Assembly: GCA_022822375.1 (NCBI GenBank)
Contig: JAJEBU010000007.1
Span: 1 to 36,054, forward strand
DNA from: Dehalococcoidia bacterium
Lineage (GTDB): Bacteria; Chloroflexota; Dehalococcoidia; Bin125
Direction of reading: 5' to 3'
DNA length: 36,054 nt
Within the stretch, counting starts at the first letter, position 1. Every line of letters starts with the position of its first letter. The notes under the pieces are model-generated. The model searched no databases. It worked only from the letters and a program-made list of their open reading frames with translations, and had not been told where the DNA came from. Shown piece by piece: positions 33,872-36,054 of the stretch. A program made the position numbers and the translations under genes.

Positions 33872-34962
33872 TGCCCATGTTCAGACAGATGCTCGACGTG
33901 AAACTGCTGATCGTCCTGTTGATCGTGGCATCGCTCGCGATGCTGACCGCCTGCTCAGACGCCGACGATGTCGCAGAGCGCCCCATCCGCGTCGTGGAGG
34001 CGCAGCAGGAGGCCGAACCCGATGTCGTCCGAGTGCAGCTGGACTGGTTGCCCAACACCAACCACACCGGCATCTACGTGGCGATGGCGCAGGGTTGGTA
34101 CGAAGATGTCGGCATCGAGGTCGAGGTGCTGCCGTACAGCGGCGTCGCCGGCGAGATCTTGATCGACCAGGGCGCTGCCGATGTGGCGTTCTCGTTTCCG
34201 ACGTACCTGCCGCTGTTCCGCGCACGCGGGATTGACATCGTCTCGATCGCGGCGGTGCTGCAGACCAATCCGACGCAGATCGCGGTGCTCGCGGATGGGC
34301 CGATTGAGCGGCCGCGCGACCTGGATGGTCAGATTTACGGCGGATTCGGCGGTCCAGCCGAGCAGCCGCAGTGGGAATGGGTCGTTCGCGCTGACGGTGG
34401 CGAGGGGGACATCTCAGGGGTGATCCTGGACACCGCGGCGTATGAGGCGCTGTACGAGGGCCGTGTCCAGGCGGTCGAGCCGTTCGTGACCTGGGAAGGC
34501 ATCGAGGCCCGCCAACGCGGTATCGAACTGAAGACCTGGAAGTACTCCGACTTTGGCATCCCCGACTATCCCGGTGTGGTGCTGGTCGCCGGGCGACAGG
34601 CGATCGACTCAGACGCCGACGTGTTGACCCGCTTCCTCGCGGCAACCATTCAGGGCTACGAGTACGCCGTCTCGGAGCCGAATGCCGCGGCGCAGATGAT
34701 GATCGACGTGACCGGCGAGGATGGCTTCCCCAACCTGGAGTTGGTCTTCGAGTCGGCCCGGCTGCTGGCCGCTCAGTACTACGTCGACCCTGAGGGCCGT
34801 TGGGGATCGCAGACGCTGCCGCAGTGGCGCGGCTACACCGCGTGGCTGTTCGAGCATGGGCTGTTGATCGACGCCGATGGCGATCCGCTCGTCGATCCGC
34901 CCGACTACGCGGCCCACTTCACGAACGCCATCTACGCGGCAGCGCGCGCCTCGATCAACTAG
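33868..34962 (+). CDS. thiY: ABC transporter substrate-binding lipoprotein for pyrimidine (ThiY-like)
   Basis: A 364-residue NMT1/THI5-type binding protein. The signal peptide (LLIVLLIVASLAMLTAC) ends in a lipobox with Cys29. LDWLPNTNHTGIYVAMAQGW is the family signature. ThiY proteins bind N-formyl-aminomethylpyrimidine and deliver it to ThiXZ; TenA then acts after deformylation. Adjacent tenA, ATPase and permease genes agree with this. No separate deformylase gene (ylmB-like) is visible in the window. ATG 33868 overlaps the tenA stop; ATG 33871 is equally possible. Confidence 0.93.
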   Translation: MMPMFRQMLDVKLLIVLLIVASLAMLTACSDADDVAERPIRVVEAQQEAEPDVVRVQLDWLPNTNHTGIYVAMAQGWYEDVGIEVEVLPYSGVAGEILIDQGAADVAFSFPTYLPLFRARGIDIVSIAAVLQTNPTQIAVLADGPIERPRDLDGQIYGGFGGPAEQPQWEWVVRADGGEGDISGVILDTAAYEALYEGRVQAVEPFVTWEGIEARQRGIELKTWKYSDFGIPDYPGVVLVAGRQAIDSDADVLTRFLAATIQGYEYAVSEPNAAAQMMIDVTGEDGFPNLELVFESARLLAAQYYVDPEGRWGSQTLPQWRGYTAWLFEHGLLIDADGDPLVDPPDYAAHFTNAIYAAARASIN

Positions 34963-35005
34963 CCGGGCCACAGCGAAGTCACGTCGAGCGACGGGCGGCC
35001 AGCGC

Positions 35006-35770
35006 ATGCTCTCGGTGGAGGCGGTCGATAAGACCTATGGCAGCGGCGCCGAGCAAGTGGAGACGCTGCGCGGCGTGTCACTCACCGTCCGCGACGGCGA
35101 GTTCGCCGCGCTGGTCGGACCCTCGGGCTGTGGCAAGACGACCCTGCTCAACTTGATCGCCGGGTTGGACGAGGTCGACGCGGGGCGGATCATCGTCGAC
35201 GGCGAGGCGCCGCCGGCCGCTGAGCGGCTGTCCCGCTTCGGCTACATGCCGCAGCAAGACATGCTGTTCCCCTGGCGCACGGTGCTCGAGAACGTGGCCC
35301 TCGGCCTCGAAATCCAGGGCGAGCGCAAGTCCGACGCGCAGGCTCGGGCGGCCGAGTTGTTCCCGCAGTTCGGACTCGGCGGCTTCGAGCATCGGCGGCC
35401 GCACGAACTCTCCGGCGGCATGCGCCAGCGCGCCAGCTTCCTGAGGACCTACCTGCTCGGCCGGCCGTTCCTGTTGCTGGACGAGCCGTTCGGCGCGCTG
35501 GACGCGATCACGCGCGGACATCTCCAGGCCTGGTTGGCCGAGACCTGGAACCGCATCGGCGGATCGGCGCTGCTCGTCACGCACGATCCGCACGAAGCGG
35601 TCGCGCTGTCCGACCGCGTCTTTGTGATGTCGGCGCGTCCTGGCCGCATCACGAGGGTGTTGGACGTGGATCTGCCGCGTCCGCGCACCGCCCGAGCGGC
35701 CGAGACGGAGGCCGCACACCAGCTGATTGACGCGCTGCGCCATGAGACCGAGTCGATCGAGGTGTTGTAG
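35006..35770 (+). CDS. thiZ: ABC transporter ATPase for pyrimidine (ThiZ-like)
   Basis: A 254-residue ABC ATPase of the nitrate/sulfonate/pyrimidine group. Walker A is GPSGCGKTT, the Q-loop lies in GYMPQQDMLFPWRTVLENV, the signature is LSGGMRQR, Walker B is LLLDEPFGALD and the H-loop is LLVTHDPHEAV. It powers import by the ThiXYZ transporter. ATG 35006 fits, 43 bases after thiY. The permease gene follows by 2 bases. Confidence 0.93.
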   Translation: MLSVEAVDKTYGSGAEQVETLRGVSLTVRDGEFAALVGPSGCGKTTLLNLIAGLDEVDAGRIIVDGEAPPAAERLSRFGYMPQQDMLFPWRTVLENVALGLEIQGERKSDAQARAAELFPQFGLGGFEHRRPHELSGGMRQRASFLRTYLLGRPFLLLDEPFGALDAITRGHLQAWLAETWNRIGGSALLVTHDPHEAVALSDRVFVMSARPGRITRVLDVDLPRPRTARAAETEAAHQLIDALRHETESIEVL

Positions 35771-35772
35771 CG

Positions 35773-36054
35773 ATGCGGCGGATCAGCTCGGTCTCAAGCT
35801 GGTGGCGATGGTTCATCGATGTCGTCGCGCCCGTGTCCGTGACGCTGGTCGTGCTGATCGGCTGGCAAGTCTACGTCTGGCTGTCCGACATCCGGCCCGA
35901 GGTGCTGCCCGGGCCGATTCGGATCGTGCGGGAGAGCGTGGAGTCGGCCGGGGCCATCTGGGAGCACGCGCTGGTCACGATGTCGGAGGTTGGAGCAGGC
36001 TTTGCGATCAGTATCGTCTGCGCCATCGCGTTGGGCATGCTGCTGGACCTGTCG
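35773..36054 (+). CDS. thiX: ABC transporter permease (ThiX-like), N-terminal part
   Basis: The frame from ATG 35773 runs open to the right edge (94 codons). It begins with a basic segment and a first transmembrane helix (VAPVSVTLVVLIGWQVYVWL), then VLPGPIRIVRESVESAGAIW, and a second hydrophobic stretch starting GFAISIVCAIALGMLL. This is the N-terminal layout of binding-protein-dependent permeases of the NMT1/taurine group. The rest is outside the window. Confidence 0.88.
   Translation, partial: MRRISSVSSWWRWFIDVVAPVSVTLVVLIGWQVYVWLSDIRPEVLPGPIRIVRESVESAGAIWEHALVTMSEVGAGFAISIVCAIALGMLLDLS

Overview
This is a high-GC bacterial chromosome segment, almost fully coding, on both strands. The organism is probably a member of the Chloroflexota (inference). 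Pointers are the short one-UBA form of EF-Ts, NrtR control of NAD synthesis, an Ldh-family dehydrogenase, a DUF35/thiolase pair, an amidohydrolase_2 protein and an orphan GrdB/PrdB-type selenoprotein. No rRNA gene or phylogenetic marker settles it.

Left part (1-8923, minus strand): a translation, isoprenoid and envelope cluster in the order rpsB-tsf-pyrH-frr-uppS-cdsA-dxr-rseP. It continues into an amidohydrolase and a truncated SDR oxidoreductase at the left edge. RseP is unusual in carrying two LysM-like repeats after its second PDZ domain. From 9082 to 9906 two plus-strand genes follow: an FmdB-type zinc ribbon and dtd.

NAD block (9903-14409, minus): nadA-nadB-nadC form a tight operon. 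An array of AGTGTC half-sites lies over and just below the nadA promoter. The next gene upstream is the Nudix-like regulator NrtR, behind miaB. A tRNA-Ser(GCU) gene follows.

Middle (15981-26007): an alpha/beta hydrolase, a small membrane protein, a divergent sucCD pair, a Tat-exported alpha/beta-hydrolase lipoprotein, and the most striking gene of the window. That gene is a glycine/sarcosine/betaine/D-proline reductase B-type protein interrupted by an in-frame TGA at a U-x-x-C site, with a SECIS-like hairpin directly behind it. After it come an Ig-like small protein, a multi-pass membrane protein, an Ldh-family oxidoreductase, a small Arg-rich protein, and about 1 kb of weakly coding DNA (24986-26007).

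Right part (26008-36054, plus strand): a DUF35 plus thiolase pair closed by a strong terminator, a membrane protein with five 11-residue repeats, and then a TPP-riboswitch-controlled thiamin operon: thiD-thiE-thiO-thiO2-thiS-thiG-tenA-thiY-thiZ-thiX (cut by the window edge). It makes the thiazole moiety, phosphorylates HMP, joins the two halves, and imports and salvages pyrimidine from degraded thiamin. No thiC is visible. Most genes in this operon overlap by 1-8 bases or nearly touch, which suggests translational coupling.
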